Positions 44,505 to 53,072 of a DNA stretch of 58,151 bases are shown in pieces (the first letter of the stretch is position 1; each line of letters begins with the position of its first letter). The notes under the pieces were generated by a model. It ran no database searches and was not told the origin of the DNA. It saw only the letters and a list, made by a program, of their open reading frames with translations. The translations under genes and the position numbers were made by a program. The DNA lies in contig NZ_QAXS01000018.1 in the NCBI RefSeq assembly GCF_003053565.1, positions 1 to 58,151 on the forward strand, written 5' to 3'. Source of the stretch: Halanaerobium saccharolyticum (GTDB lineage Bacteria; Bacillota; Halanaerobiia; Halanaerobiales; Halanaerobiaceae).

Positions 44505-44540
44505 TTGTGAAATTGCAATACATTAAAATATATTTCACAA
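44505..44540. promoter_or_regulatory. Split inverted repeat upstream of the exported rhodanese
   Basis: TTGTGAAAT (44505-44513) and ATTTCACAA (44532-44540) are perfect 9-bp inverted copies, 18 bp apart. Each half matches the Rex half-site TTGTGAA and the Fnr/Crp TGTGA, though in both cases the normal spacing is far shorter (4 or 6 bp). It sits 45-80 bp upstream of the start. Confidence 0.5.
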
Positions 44541-44550
44541 ACTTTCTTAA

Positions 44551-44581
44551 ATAAAAGTTCTCAACTCACTGTTAAGAACTT
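44551..44581 (-). terminator. Terminator of the rhodanese lipoprotein gene
   Basis: AAGTTCTCAAC (44555-44565) pairs with GTTAAGAACTT (44571-44581) with one G-U pair in the minus-strand RNA; CTTTTATTT follows. Confidence 0.7.
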
Positions 44582-44615
44582 CTATTATCAACATTAATTT
44601 GTTAAAATAATTTAC

Positions 44616-45536
44616 TTAAGAACCATCCTGAGCACTTGGTTCAGCAGGAGCACCACTTAGCATTCCCTTTGGAGTTGAGCTATCTGATGACCATTCGATC
44701 CAGGCACCGTCGTAAAGCTTAAGATCTCTATAACCAGCATTATGTAGAGCTAAGAAGCTTTGAGCAGCTCTAATTGAAGTTTGACAGTACATTATAACCT
44801 CTTTATCTGGAGTGATATCATTATCTGGATAATATCTTTGAATATAACTTGGTGGATAAAATTCTCCATTATCCTTATTATTGTCGACATAATTGATATG
44901 AATAGCTCCAGGAATAATACCCTCACTAACCTCATCGGCAGTTCTAACATCTAAAATAACAACATCTTCAGCAGGATTGTTTGCCTGTTCAAGAACTTCT
45001 TCCTTAGTAGCAATTAGCTCCTCATTCTTTTCAGCAGCAGTGTATTCTGCAGCCTCAACCTCGTAGTCACCGGAAACAAATTCTGCTCCAGCTTCTTCTA
45101 AAGCATTTAAACCTCCACTAATGACTTTCATATTTGCAGTGTCATGGCCGTAAACCAGCATTGTCCACCATAAACGAGCTGCATCCATATTATTGTTATT
45201 ATCATAAATTATTACCTTTGTCTGATTGGAAATACCATTCTCCCCCAAAGAAGATTCTAATTTGGAAGCATCGGCCAGCATATTTGGATAAGGACCAAAA
45301 GTAGTAATATCATTTCTGGCAATGTTTACTGAACCTTCAAGGTGCTGGTCTTCAAAGTCACCAGAGTTTTGAGTATCAACTACAACTACCTCTTCTTCCT
45401 CAATCATCTTTAAAGCTTCATCAGCTGTAATTATATCCTGCCCCACTTCACCGGGAACAGAAATATCCGCTTCACAGCCTGTGAGAATAATCGCAAAAGC
45501 TAATAAAATAAATAATACCTTTATTGATTTTTTCAT
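44616..45536 (-). CDS. Thiosulfate sulfurtransferase lipoprotein
   Basis: A 306-residue lipoprotein, lipobox LTGC (Cys21), with two rhodanese domains in the classical order: an inactive first one (YDNNNNMDAARLWW where the Cys loop would be) and an active second with Cys251 in CQTSIRA. EWSSDSSTPKG at the end is typical of thiosulfate:cyanide sulfurtransferases. GGAGGTG precedes the ATG. It and the two-active-site rhodanese downstream would split thiosulfate outside the cytoplasm, upstream of the YeeE transporter and persulfide reductase. Confidence 0.88.
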   Translation of the reverse strand: MKKSIKVLFILLAFAIILTGCEADISVPGEVGQDIITADEALKMIEEEEVVVVDTQNSGDFEDQHLEGSVNIARNDITTFGPYPNMLADASKLESSLGENGISNQTKVIIYDNNNNMDAARLWWTMLVYGHDTANMKVISGGLNALEEAGAEFVSGDYEVEAAEYTAAEKNEELIATKEEVLEQANNPAEDVVILDVRTADEVSEGIIPGAIHINYVDNNKDNGEFYPPSYIQRYYPDNDITPDKEVIMYCQTSIRAAQSFLALHNAGYRDLKLYDGAWIEWSSDSSTPKGMLSGAPAEPSAQDGS

Positions 45537-45693
45537 TTTTCCACCTCCGAATTTATATTGTTAAAATTGGAACAATCTCTAATAATATTATAAAACATAT
45601 TCCCCACTTATAGTTATAACAATTGCTAATAGTATATTCAATTATCAAATGAAAAGGCTTTATTGGCAATATTTTAAAATAAAACCTTGATTG

Positions 45694-45709
45694 TGGTATA
45701 ATAATACCA
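45694..45709 (+). promoter_or_regulatory. Extended -10 with overlapping palindrome, GT39 promoter
   Basis: TGGTATAAT is an extended -10 (TATAAT at 45697-45702). It is part of the inverted repeat TGGTAT-AATA-ATACCA (45694-45709), 30 bp before the GT39 start, so a dimeric repressor could occlude the promoter. Confidence 0.5.
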
Positions 45710-45739
45710 ATCTAATAAATATTTTTTAGGAGCGTTCAT

Positions 45740-47359
45740 ATGTATTTTACTGTTAAAGATATCTTTAAAAAAATAAAAGCCTGGAATTTAATAGTTCTCT
45801 TTTTTATTATAAACCTTTTCTTTCTCAAAAACTTTCCCTTTGTTCATTCAGACGAGGCCTGGTTGAGCGGGCTTTCTCGACAGATAATGCAGACAAATAA
45901 CCCAGCCAGCACTGAAACGTTTTTTGATCTGCTGCCGCGGAACCCACATGCAATCAAAATCTTTTTTCACTTTTTACAGATCATTTTTATTAAGTTATTA
46001 GGTTATCAAGTCTTTACTTTTCGCTTAATTTCACTGCTGGCCGGCAGTTTGAGTCTTTTTATCTTTTATAAAATAACTTTTTTAATTACCAACTCTAAAA
46101 AATTAAGTATACTGGCTTTAATTATACTGGGCCTGGACATTCATTTTATTTATAGTTCCCATCTGGCCCGGCAGGAAATTATATTAGTTTTAATATTCTT
46201 AACTGCACTCTATTATTTTTTAAATGCGATAGAAAAAACTGATGAAAAAAATTATTCAGAATCAAAAAAAGAAGACACAATTAAAAAAGATATCTATCTT
46301 GGCCTTATTCTGGGCTCAGCTATTGGTTTCCATCCAAATGCTTTTATTATTTCCATGCCCTTTATAATGATCTACAGCTGGAAACTGGCTTTCAATAAAA
46401 AAACTAAACTTAAAAATTATTTAAGTTTTGGGGGAACTTTAGCAGTAACTGCCTTCTTTTTTATTTTTTTAAGTTTTCTCTTTGATCCTAATTTTATTGG
46501 CAATTACAGCAGCTATGGAGCTCAGTTGGGTGTGCTGGATTCTTTACTGCTTAAATTAGAAAATTTTAAAGATTTTTATCTAAAATTATTTTATCAGGTA
46601 AGCGGTACCTATTATGTTCCTCCGATTAAATTTCAACTGGTATTTTTTGCAGCTGCAGCTCTGGCTTCACTGGCTAAACTTTTACTTAACAAAGATAAGT
46701 TAAATTTATTTTTGCTTATCAGTCTATTAGCTGTTAATCTGGGATATTTAATTATCGGCAGATACAATCAAACTTCAATAATTTTTATCTTTCCGATTGC
46801 TTATCTTATATTTATCAACCTAATAAAAAATTTAAATTTTAAACTGAGCGGCAGCTTAATCCTGATTTTAATTGCGCTTTTAACCCTGAACAGTGGGACT
46901 ACAATAATTGAGGAGAGCCATTATAATTACCAGGATTATCTGCAGCAGATTGCAGAGGTAGTGCCGCGAGATGCCAGGGTGCTGGCAAATCTAAATACAG
47001 ACTATTATTTTGAAAATGGAAGCCTTGTTGATTACCGAAACCTTGCTTATCTGCAGGAAAATAATCTCTCTTTTGCTGATTATATAAATCAAAATGAAAT
47101 CGAATATATAATTTATCCCGAAGAAATGGATTATATCTACAACAGCCGACCAAGCTGGAATATTCTCTACGGCAATCTCTATCCTTATTATCAAGAAATG
47201 CAGCATTTTCTCAATCAGGAAACTGAACTAATCAAAGAGTTTACTAATTCTACCTATCCAATGAGAATTGTAAGAAAAATTGGAGCCAAAAACTGGTCAG
47301 TTAAAATTTATAAAGTCAATTCTACAGCTGAGACTGGAGCTTTTCAAAAAGCTGATTAA
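45740..47359 (+). CDS. GT39/ArnT-like membrane glycosyltransferase
   Basis: A 539-residue membrane protein with about eleven helices of the PMT/ArnT (GT-C) type. The catalytic acidic motif is in the first loop: FVHSDEAWLSGLSRQIM. GT39 enzymes take a sugar from a polyprenyl phosphate and put it on a protein, lipid or glycan outside the membrane. LARQEIILVLIFLTALYY and GSAIGFHPNAFIISMP also fit the family. AGGAG precedes the ATG. Its end overlaps the convergent ABC ATPase gene by 38 bp. Linked by place to the amino-sugar operon 47322-53963. Confidence 0.82.
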   Translation: MYFTVKDIFKKIKAWNLIVLFFIINLFFLKNFPFVHSDEAWLSGLSRQIMQTNNPASTETFFDLLPRNPHAIKIFFHFLQIIFIKLLGYQVFTFRLISLLAGSLSLFIFYKITFLITNSKKLSILALIILGLDIHFIYSSHLARQEIILVLIFLTALYYFLNAIEKTDEKNYSESKKEDTIKKDIYLGLILGSAIGFHPNAFIISMPFIMIYSWKLAFNKKTKLKNYLSFGGTLAVTAFFFIFLSFLFDPNFIGNYSSYGAQLGVLDSLLLKLENFKDFYLKLFYQVSGTYYVPPIKFQLVFFAAAALASLAKLLLNKDKLNLFLLISLLAVNLGYLIIGRYNQTSIIFIFPIAYLIFINLIKNLNFKLSGSLILILIALLTLNSGTTIIEESHYNYQDYLQQIAEVVPRDARVLANLNTDYYFENGSLVDYRNLAYLQENNLSFADYINQNEIEYIIYPEEMDYIYNSRPSWNILYGNLYPYYQEMQHFLNQETELIKEFTNSTYPMRIVRKIGAKNWSVKIYKVNSTAETGAFQKAD

Positions 47360-48083
47360 AATCTCTGCTGCTCCGAATACGAGGGTATGGAAGTTTATTT
47401 TCAATAATATTAATTACTTCGCCCGGCTCATTTTTCATCAGCACTATTCTTTGGGAAAGAAAAACTGCCTCCCTGATATCATGGGTCACAAAAATAATTG
47501 TTCTCTCTTCTTCCTGCCAGAGCTGAACCAAAAGCTGCTGCAGCTCCTGGCGAGTCTGGCTGTCTACACTGCCAAATGGTTCGTCCATTAACATAATTTC
47601 AGCTTCTGCAGCCAGGGTTCTGGCCAGAGCAGCTCTCTGCTTCATTCCTCCGGAAAGCTGATGTGGATAATAATTCTGATAGTCCAGGAGTTTAACTTCT
47701 TCTAGATATTTAAGAGCTTTTTCTTTAATCTCTGCTGAACTTAGCTTTTCTTTGTTGTTTTTAGCTGCTGCTTTAACTGCAAATTCTACATTGTCAATTA
47801 CCTTCTGCCAGGAAAAAAGTTGCTCAAAATCCTGAAATAACATTATTCTATCTAAACCCGCTTCTATAAGTTCTTCTCCTTCTTTTAAAAACTGACCTCT
47901 ATCTGTTTTGCTGAAACCGGCTATTATTTTAAGTAAAGTTGATTTACCACAACCGGAAGGACCTAAGATCGTCAAAAATTCATTTTCTTTAATCTCTAAA
48001 TTAATATCCTTTAAAGCAATCTTTTTTTCTTTTTCGGTCTCAAAACTTTTATTAACATTTTTAAGTTCTAAATAGGATTTCAT
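47322..48083 (-). CDS. ABC transporter ATP-binding protein, NitT/TauT type (amino-sugar operon)
   Basis: A 253-residue ATPase: Walker A GPSGCGKST, LSGGMKQR, IMLMDEP, VTHDIREAVFLS. It resembles TauB/SsuB. Last gene of the operon. ATG 48083 overlaps the permease stop as ATGA, so the two are translationally coupled; the in-frame ATG at 48098 is upstream of that overlap. The final 38 bases overlap the convergent GT39 gene. Confidence 0.86.
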   Translation of the reverse strand: MKSYLELKNVNKSFETEKEKKIALKDINLEIKENEFLTILGPSGCGKSTLLKIIAGFSKTDRGQFLKEGEELIEAGLDRIMLFQDFEQLFSWQKVIDNVEFAVKAAAKNNKEKLSSAEIKEKALKYLEEVKLLDYQNYYPHQLSGGMKQRAALARTLAAEAEIMLMDEPFGSVDSQTRQELQQLLVQLWQEEERTIIFVTHDIREAVFLSQRIVLMKNEPGEVINIIENKLPYPRIRSSRDFNQLFEKLQSQL

Positions 48084-48850
48084 TTTAACATTCCCCATTT
48101 TTTAACTGTTTTTGCTTCCAGCTTTTCAAAAATAAAATCTTCAACAGCTATCCCAATTAGAATAATCACAATTATCCCGGCAAATACCCCCGGCAAATCA
48201 AAGAAAACCCTTTTTTGAAAAATATACCAGCCAAGACCTCCCAGACTGTTAATTGCACCAAAGAGCATTTCAGCACTAATTAACGCCCGCCAGGATCTGG
48301 CCCAGGCTATTTTTAAACCGGAAATAAAGTAAGGTAAGGAAGCGGGGATTAATATCTTATACATAAATTCTAATTTATTTAAACGATAATTTTTGGCAAT
48401 CAGAGTATAAATATCAGGAATAGAATTAAAACCTGTACTTAAATTTAAAACTAAAGGCCATAAAACTGAATGAATAATTACAATCAAAATTGCTGTTTTG
48501 CCAGAACCAAACCAGATCAAAATTAAAGGCATCAGAGCTATTCCAGGCAGGGGATGCGCAAGAGCAGTAAGAGTATCTATCAAACCAGCAGCATAACTAG
48601 AAAAATAAGCTGTCAGAGAAAGAATCAAAGCTGTAATAGTGGCCAGAAATAGACCCTGGGCAATCACTGATAATGAAAATCCTATCTGCTTAATTAAGGT
48701 GCCATCTTTTAGTGACTCAAATAGAGCAATTAATATCTGGTCAAGGCCGGGAAAAATCATTTCCGAAAAAATTCCGCTTACTGCTGTCAGCTGCCAGATC
48801 AGAGATAAAATCATCCCCCAAAAAAATCGCTGTTTATATTTACTCTTCAT
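48080..48850 (-). CDS. ABC transporter permease, NitT/TauT type (amino-sugar operon)
   Basis: A 256-residue six-helix permease with the EAA loop IAKNYRLNKLEFMYKILIPASLPYFISG and the downstream ARSWRALISAEMLFG that the family shares. Its start overlaps the end of the binding protein gene by 11 bases and its stop overlaps the ATPase start. Confidence 0.86.
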   Translation of the reverse strand: MKSKYKQRFFWGMILSLIWQLTAVSGIFSEMIFPGLDQILIALFESLKDGTLIKQIGFSLSVIAQGLFLATITALILSLTAYFSSYAAGLIDTLTALAHPLPGIALMPLILIWFGSGKTAILIVIIHSVLWPLVLNLSTGFNSIPDIYTLIAKNYRLNKLEFMYKILIPASLPYFISGLKIAWARSWRALISAEMLFGAINSLGGLGWYIFQKRVFFDLPGVFAGIIVIILIGIAVEDFIFEKLEAKTVKKWGMLK

Positions 48851-49847
48851 TTTGGACAGCTTCCTCCTCTGAAGCAGTTTCCCTGCCGGTTAAATTTTTT
48901 TCAAAAACAAGCTCAGAATACTGATAATTATTTGCTTCCAGATAGGCTTCTGCAGTCATAAAGTCAATAAATTTATCCAGTCCTTTGACCTCAGAACTGT
49001 ATATCATTCCCGGCCAGTTTAAATATTCCAGCATTTCAGTCTGACTTAAACTATAATTATCTGCCAGAATTTCCGCTGCTTCTTCTGGCTGGCCTTCTAT
49101 AAATTCTATCGCTTTCTCCAGAGCGTCCAGAAAATAAGCATAATTTTTAGGCTGCTGCTCGTAAAACTCCTCAGTACTGACACCTATAATAAAGGTGAAG
49201 TCACCACCAAAGGCTTTTCTGCCGCTTAAGATCTTTTTAATTCCTTCTTCTCTGCTTTCTAAAAAAAGATAAGGAGGGGAGGCAAAATGAGCACTTACTT
49301 CTCTGCCGGCAAGCAGAGCATTCATTGCATCAGGATGACTCATTGTCAAAAGCTGTTCATCAAATCTATCAACTTCTCCAAATTCTCTTTCAGCTGCCAT
49401 TGAGAGCAGAATATGCTGAATACTTCCGGGCTGGGGAAGTGCAATTTTAGCATCAGTTTTAAAATCTGCCAGACTATTAATATCTCCTCTGTTAGTCATT
49501 AAGCCCAGGGGACTCTCAGAAAGACCGGAGATAATTTTCCACTCCATCCCCTTATCGCGAGCAATTAAAAAAGGAGGAATGGCCATAAAAGCTATATCAA
49601 CTTCGCCAGCCAGCATTGACTCTCTAATAGAAGTAGTATTGCTCAGCTGCTTCCATTCGACTTTTAAATTTGGGTTGGCTTCTTCTAAAAACTTAAGTTC
49701 TTTGATTAACTGTACAGGAGCATAGGCCAGCCCGTACTGTTCGGCAATAGTAATTTTTTGCTGTGGCCCTGCTTCATTATTTTCACAGCCGCTGACCAAC
49801 AGCAGAGTTAAGAGCAAAACTATAATAATTGTTAGATACTTTTTCAT
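48840..49847 (-). CDS. ABC transporter substrate-binding lipoprotein (amino-sugar operon)
   Basis: A 335-residue lipoprotein with lipobox VSGC (Cys21). ITIAEQYGLAYAPVQLIKEL, MLAGEVDIAFMAIPPFLIARDKGM, IALPQPGSIQHILLSMAAERE and VSAHFASPPYLFLES follow the NitT/TauT binding-protein layout. The ligand is unknown; unlike the other two importers no sulfur gene is next to it. It begins 18 bp after the ATP-grasp stop, behind AGGAGTG. Confidence 0.85.
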   Translation of the reverse strand: MKKYLTIIIVLLLTLLLVSGCENNEAGPQQKITIAEQYGLAYAPVQLIKELKFLEEANPNLKVEWKQLSNTTSIRESMLAGEVDIAFMAIPPFLIARDKGMEWKIISGLSESPLGLMTNRGDINSLADFKTDAKIALPQPGSIQHILLSMAAEREFGEVDRFDEQLLTMSHPDAMNALLAGREVSAHFASPPYLFLESREEGIKKILSGRKAFGGDFTFIIGVSTEEFYEQQPKNYAYFLDALEKAIEFIEGQPEEAAEILADNYSLSQTEMLEYLNWPGMIYSSEVKGLDKFIDFMTAEAYLEANNYQYSELVFEKNLTGRETASEEEAVQNEE

Positions 49848-49864
49848 ACTTACACTCCTGATTT

Positions 49865-51109
49865 TTAAAAGTTTTCTCCGATTTCTCTATAAACAAGATT
49901 CTTTCCCTTCTGGTCAATAATCTTTAACTTATCATATACAGCAGCTACCCGCTGCTGAAGCTCTTCTTTATTATCTGCCAGCACTATAAAATAACCGGCT
50001 CTGGCAGTTGCATTTTCTATATCCGGAATCCGCTCTCCAGGCCTGTAGTTAAAACCAACTTTTAAAAGTCCGGGTAATTTCTGCAGTTCAGAGCTTTCAG
50101 TTATAAGGTCTATCCTGCCCGGGCCAGCAAAGAAAAGCTGTGAAGATAAATATTTTTGATTGGCCTGCAGAGAATAATCCTGCAGTGCTTTCTCCTCAAA
50201 CGGCTCACCTGCTGCCAGCCTGACCATCATTTTCAAAATATCAACTCCTGTCAGCGCTGGCATAAAATCTCCCTCATAGGCGCCTCCGATTCTGCAGGCT
50301 ATTTCGTTAACCTTTAGTCCCTCTTCCCCAATTAAAAATTGAAAATATATTGGCCCATTTTCAATTCCAAACTCAGCCACAATTTTTTCAGTTATATTCT
50401 TAATTTCAAAATAATATTTTTTTAAATGCTTTGAAGGAAAAAGATGGGAAGAACAAATTCCAATATGAATTCCCGCTTCAAATCGCAGGCGGTCAGTAAC
50501 CGTTAAAATTGTTGTCTTTCCATCTACAACCCAGCCACTAACTGTAATTTCATCTGATTTATAATATTCTTCTAGCAAAATTTCATCCTCTCGAGAATAA
50601 GAAAGAACTTCGTTAAATTTTTCTCTAATTTGAGCAGTTGTCTCCAATTTAAAGACACCCCTCTGCCCCTGACTGTCCAGAGGTTTAATAACAAAGGGTC
50701 TCTCAAAGTCTTCCAGTTCCTGGTCAGAAAAATCTGCTGCTAAAATTTTATATTTCACTGTTGGGATAGCTGTTCTGCTGAATTTATTTTTCATAACTTT
50801 TTTGTTAGTTACCGCCTCAGCTGTTCCTGTTGAAAGATACTGTGTTAAATCCAATCGTTTAGCTACCCGGGCAGCAGTATAGACTGGCTGATCTGTTCCA
50901 GCCGTTAAAATACCGTCCACCTTATATTTTTCTGCAGTTTTAAGGTTGGCCTCAAGATCGAAAGTGCTGCTTTCAGAACTGAAATCAGCAATCTTTTTGC
51001 CGGGAGCATCCTGATAATAATCTGAAACAACTACCTCATGCCCCAGCTCTTTTGCCTTTCTAATTAAACTCAACTGGCCACTGCCTCCACCAAGAATTAA
51101 TAACCGCAT
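49865..51109 (-). CDS. ATP-grasp ligase, carboxylate-amine type
   Basis: A 414-residue ATP-grasp protein. An N-terminal Rossmann-like part (LLILGGGSGQLSLIRKAKELGHEVVVSDY) resembles PurK/CarB/biotin carboxylase N-domains. The ATP-grasp core has KPLDSQGQRGVF, ILLEEYYKSDEITVSGWVVDG and the Mg-binding segment VNEIACRIGGAYEGDFMP. Such enzymes join a carboxylate, activated as acyl phosphate, to an amine. In this operon it may add an amino acid or other acid to an amino sugar made by the aminotransferase. Start overlaps the GT2 gene by 13 bases. Confidence 0.82.
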   Translation of the reverse strand: MRLLILGGGSGQLSLIRKAKELGHEVVVSDYYQDAPGKKIADFSSESSTFDLEANLKTAEKYKVDGILTAGTDQPVYTAARVAKRLDLTQYLSTGTAEAVTNKKVMKNKFSRTAIPTVKYKILAADFSDQELEDFERPFVIKPLDSQGQRGVFKLETTAQIREKFNEVLSYSREDEILLEEYYKSDEITVSGWVVDGKTTILTVTDRLRFEAGIHIGICSSHLFPSKHLKKYYFEIKNITEKIVAEFGIENGPIYFQFLIGEEGLKVNEIACRIGGAYEGDFMPALTGVDILKMMVRLAAGEPFEEKALQDYSLQANQKYLSSQLFFAGPGRIDLITESSELQKLPGLLKVGFNYRPGERIPDIENATARAGYFIVLADNKEELQQRVAAVYDKLKIIDQKGKNLVYREIGENF

Positions 51110-51864
51110 TTTGATTCCTCTTTTTCTCTAAAAGTTTTTTCTGCAATTAAATACTGTTCTTTTTTTGAGCGTAAATATTTTAAAAAAGGAAATTCTCCGT
51201 AATAGATAAAAAGCTTTAAAAATAATTTTAATAACTTTAAAAAACTATAATTGGACTGACCATATTTGCGCTGCTGCTGTTTTGTATAGATATTTGCAAT
51301 CGCTGGCTCTTCTTTTAAAATGATAGCCGAAAGATAGATAAAAGATTTTTTTGAAGCTGTAATTTTAGCAAGCATTTCTCTGGTAATTATTCTAAAACTG
51401 CTGACTCTAAGCCCATCTTTTTTGGGAGTGATCAGATTAAAGAGCCAGTTGGTCAGCCTGGAGCCTATTCTTCTATAGAAACTGTGTGCTCTCACTTCTG
51501 GAATTGCATATACTACATCATAACCCTCTTTAATTTTCTGCAGCAGCAGTACTATATCCGAAGGCTGATGCTGCAGATCATCATCCATAGTGATTATATA
51601 ATCTCCAGCAGCATAATTAAAAGCACAAAAAATAGCATTCTGCTGGCCAAAATTTCTTTCCAGACGAATACCCTTAATTCTGCTGTCCTGATGACTGAGC
51701 TCCACAATTTTTTGATAGCTTTGATCCGAACTGCAGTCATCTACCATAATTAATTCAAATTCAAAATTATTTGTTACAGCAACTTTCTTCACCGCCTGGT
51801 AAAGTTCTTCCAGAGAATCCTCACCATTATAAACAGGTACTACAATAGAAATTAAATCAGTCAT
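51097..51864 (-). CDS. GT2 glycosyltransferase, ArnC/DPM1-like without C-terminal membrane helices
   Basis: A 255-residue family 2 glycosyltransferase. It has ISIVVPVYNGEDSLEELYQAV, MVDDCSSDQSYQKI, LERNFGQQNAIFCAFNYAAGDYIITMDDDLQHQPSD and RKYGQSNYSFLKL, the pattern of ArnC, DPM1 and GtrB enzymes that load undecaprenyl phosphate. ArnC has about 320 residues with two C-terminal helices; here only one short hydrophobic stretch (LKLFLKLFIYY) remains and the protein ends early. Overlaps the aminotransferase gene by eight bases; coupled translation. Confidence 0.83.
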   Translation of the reverse strand: MTDLISIVVPVYNGEDSLEELYQAVKKVAVTNNFEFELIMVDDCSSDQSYQKIVELSHQDSRIKGIRLERNFGQQNAIFCAFNYAAGDYIITMDDDLQHQPSDIVLLLQKIKEGYDVVYAIPEVRAHSFYRRIGSRLTNWLFNLITPKKDGLRVSSFRIITREMLAKITASKKSFIYLSAIILKEEPAIANIYTKQQQRKYGQSNYSFLKLLKLFLKLFIYYGEFPFLKYLRSKKEQYLIAEKTFREKEESKCGY

Positions 51865-53032
51865 TAACTTCCTCCACCTGCCTGTTTAAGCTGCAAAAAA
51901 TTTCTTCCAGAGCTTGAATTATATAATCTAATTCCCGCCGGGAAAGTTCTGGATAAATTGGCAGACGGAGCAGACTGGAAGCAACCTGATTTGTCAGCTG
52001 CAGATCTTCTGCTTGATAACCAAGTTTTTTTCCCATTGGCGAGGCATGTAAAGGCTGAAAATGAAAAGCAGCCTCTATTCCTCTGGCCTTAAGCTCTTTT
52101 AAAACAAAATCTCTTACTTTTTGATTTTTAAATTTTAAATAATAAATATGATAATTGCTTTTTTTAACAGCAGGAACTACCGGTAAAAGATCTAGAAAAT
52201 CCTCATCTAAAAATTTCTTCAAATTTTGATTGTAATAATCAAATACTCTTTTCCGCTGAGCAGTAATATAATCAATCTCCTGCAGCTGGGCAAATAAAAG
52301 TGCCATCAATATGTCTGATGGCAGATAACTTGAGCCCTCACCAACCCAGCTGTATTTATCGATTTCTCCTCTTAAAAAACGGGAACGATTTGTTCCTTTC
52401 TCTCTGATGACTTCTGCTTTTTGAATCAGTTTTTGCTGTTGAGAATTAATAACTAAGGCTCCACCTTCACCACTGACAAAATTTTTGCTGCCGTGAAAGC
52501 TGTAACAGCCAAAATCTCCCATGCCACCTGCAGGCTCCCCATTATAAAAACTATTAACTGCATGAGCAGCATCTTCAATAACATAGATATCATTTTTTGC
52601 TGCAATTTCCCTAATCAGATCCATTTCACAGCTAATACCGGCATAGTGAACCGGAATAACAGCCTTTGTTTTAGAGGTGATTTTTGACTCAAAATCAGCA
52701 GGATCAAGGTTAAAGCTATTTCTTTTAATTTCTGCAAAAACAGGTCTGGCCCCTTCTTTTAAAACTGCATTCGCAGTAGAACTAAAAGTAAAAGAAGGCA
52801 TAATAACTTCATCACCTGTTTTTAATCCTATTAATTGAGCAGCCATTTCCAGAGCATGAGTAGCTGAAGTAGTCATTAAAACTCTATTTAGATCAAACTT
52901 TTCTTCCAGAAATTCACTGACCCGGGCTGTATAATATCCATCACCACTTATACTGCCTCTTTGAAGGGCATCAGTTATATATTCGTTTTCTTTTCCACTC
53001 AGATAAGTTTTATTAAAATCAATTTTCAACAT
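51857..53032 (-). CDS. DegT/DnrJ/EryC1/StrS aminotransferase, WecE-like
   Basis: A 391-residue PLP enzyme that puts an amino group on a nucleotide-linked keto sugar. The PLP lysine lies in YSFHGSKNFVSGEGGAL, the WecE/RffA pattern, so a dTDP-4-keto-6-deoxyhexose, giving a 4-amino sugar, is the likely substrate. EDAAHAVNS precedes it. RfbB at 54103 would supply the keto sugar. First enzyme gene of the operon, 40 bp after the LysR stop, with GGAG upstream of ATG. Confidence 0.88.
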   Translation of the reverse strand: MLKIDFNKTYLSGKENEYITDALQRGSISGDGYYTARVSEFLEEKFDLNRVLMTTSATHALEMAAQLIGLKTGDEVIMPSFTFSSTANAVLKEGARPVFAEIKRNSFNLDPADFESKITSKTKAVIPVHYAGISCEMDLIREIAAKNDIYVIEDAAHAVNSFYNGEPAGGMGDFGCYSFHGSKNFVSGEGGALVINSQQQKLIQKAEVIREKGTNRSRFLRGEIDKYSWVGEGSSYLPSDILMALLFAQLQEIDYITAQRKRVFDYYNQNLKKFLDEDFLDLLPVVPAVKKSNYHIYYLKFKNQKVRDFVLKELKARGIEAAFHFQPLHASPMGKKLGYQAEDLQLTNQVASSLLRLPIYPELSRRELDYIIQALEEIFCSLNRQVEEVND

Positions 53033-53072
53033 AAATTACTCCGCTCCAAACTTTCAGGCTCTTAATTTTTAC

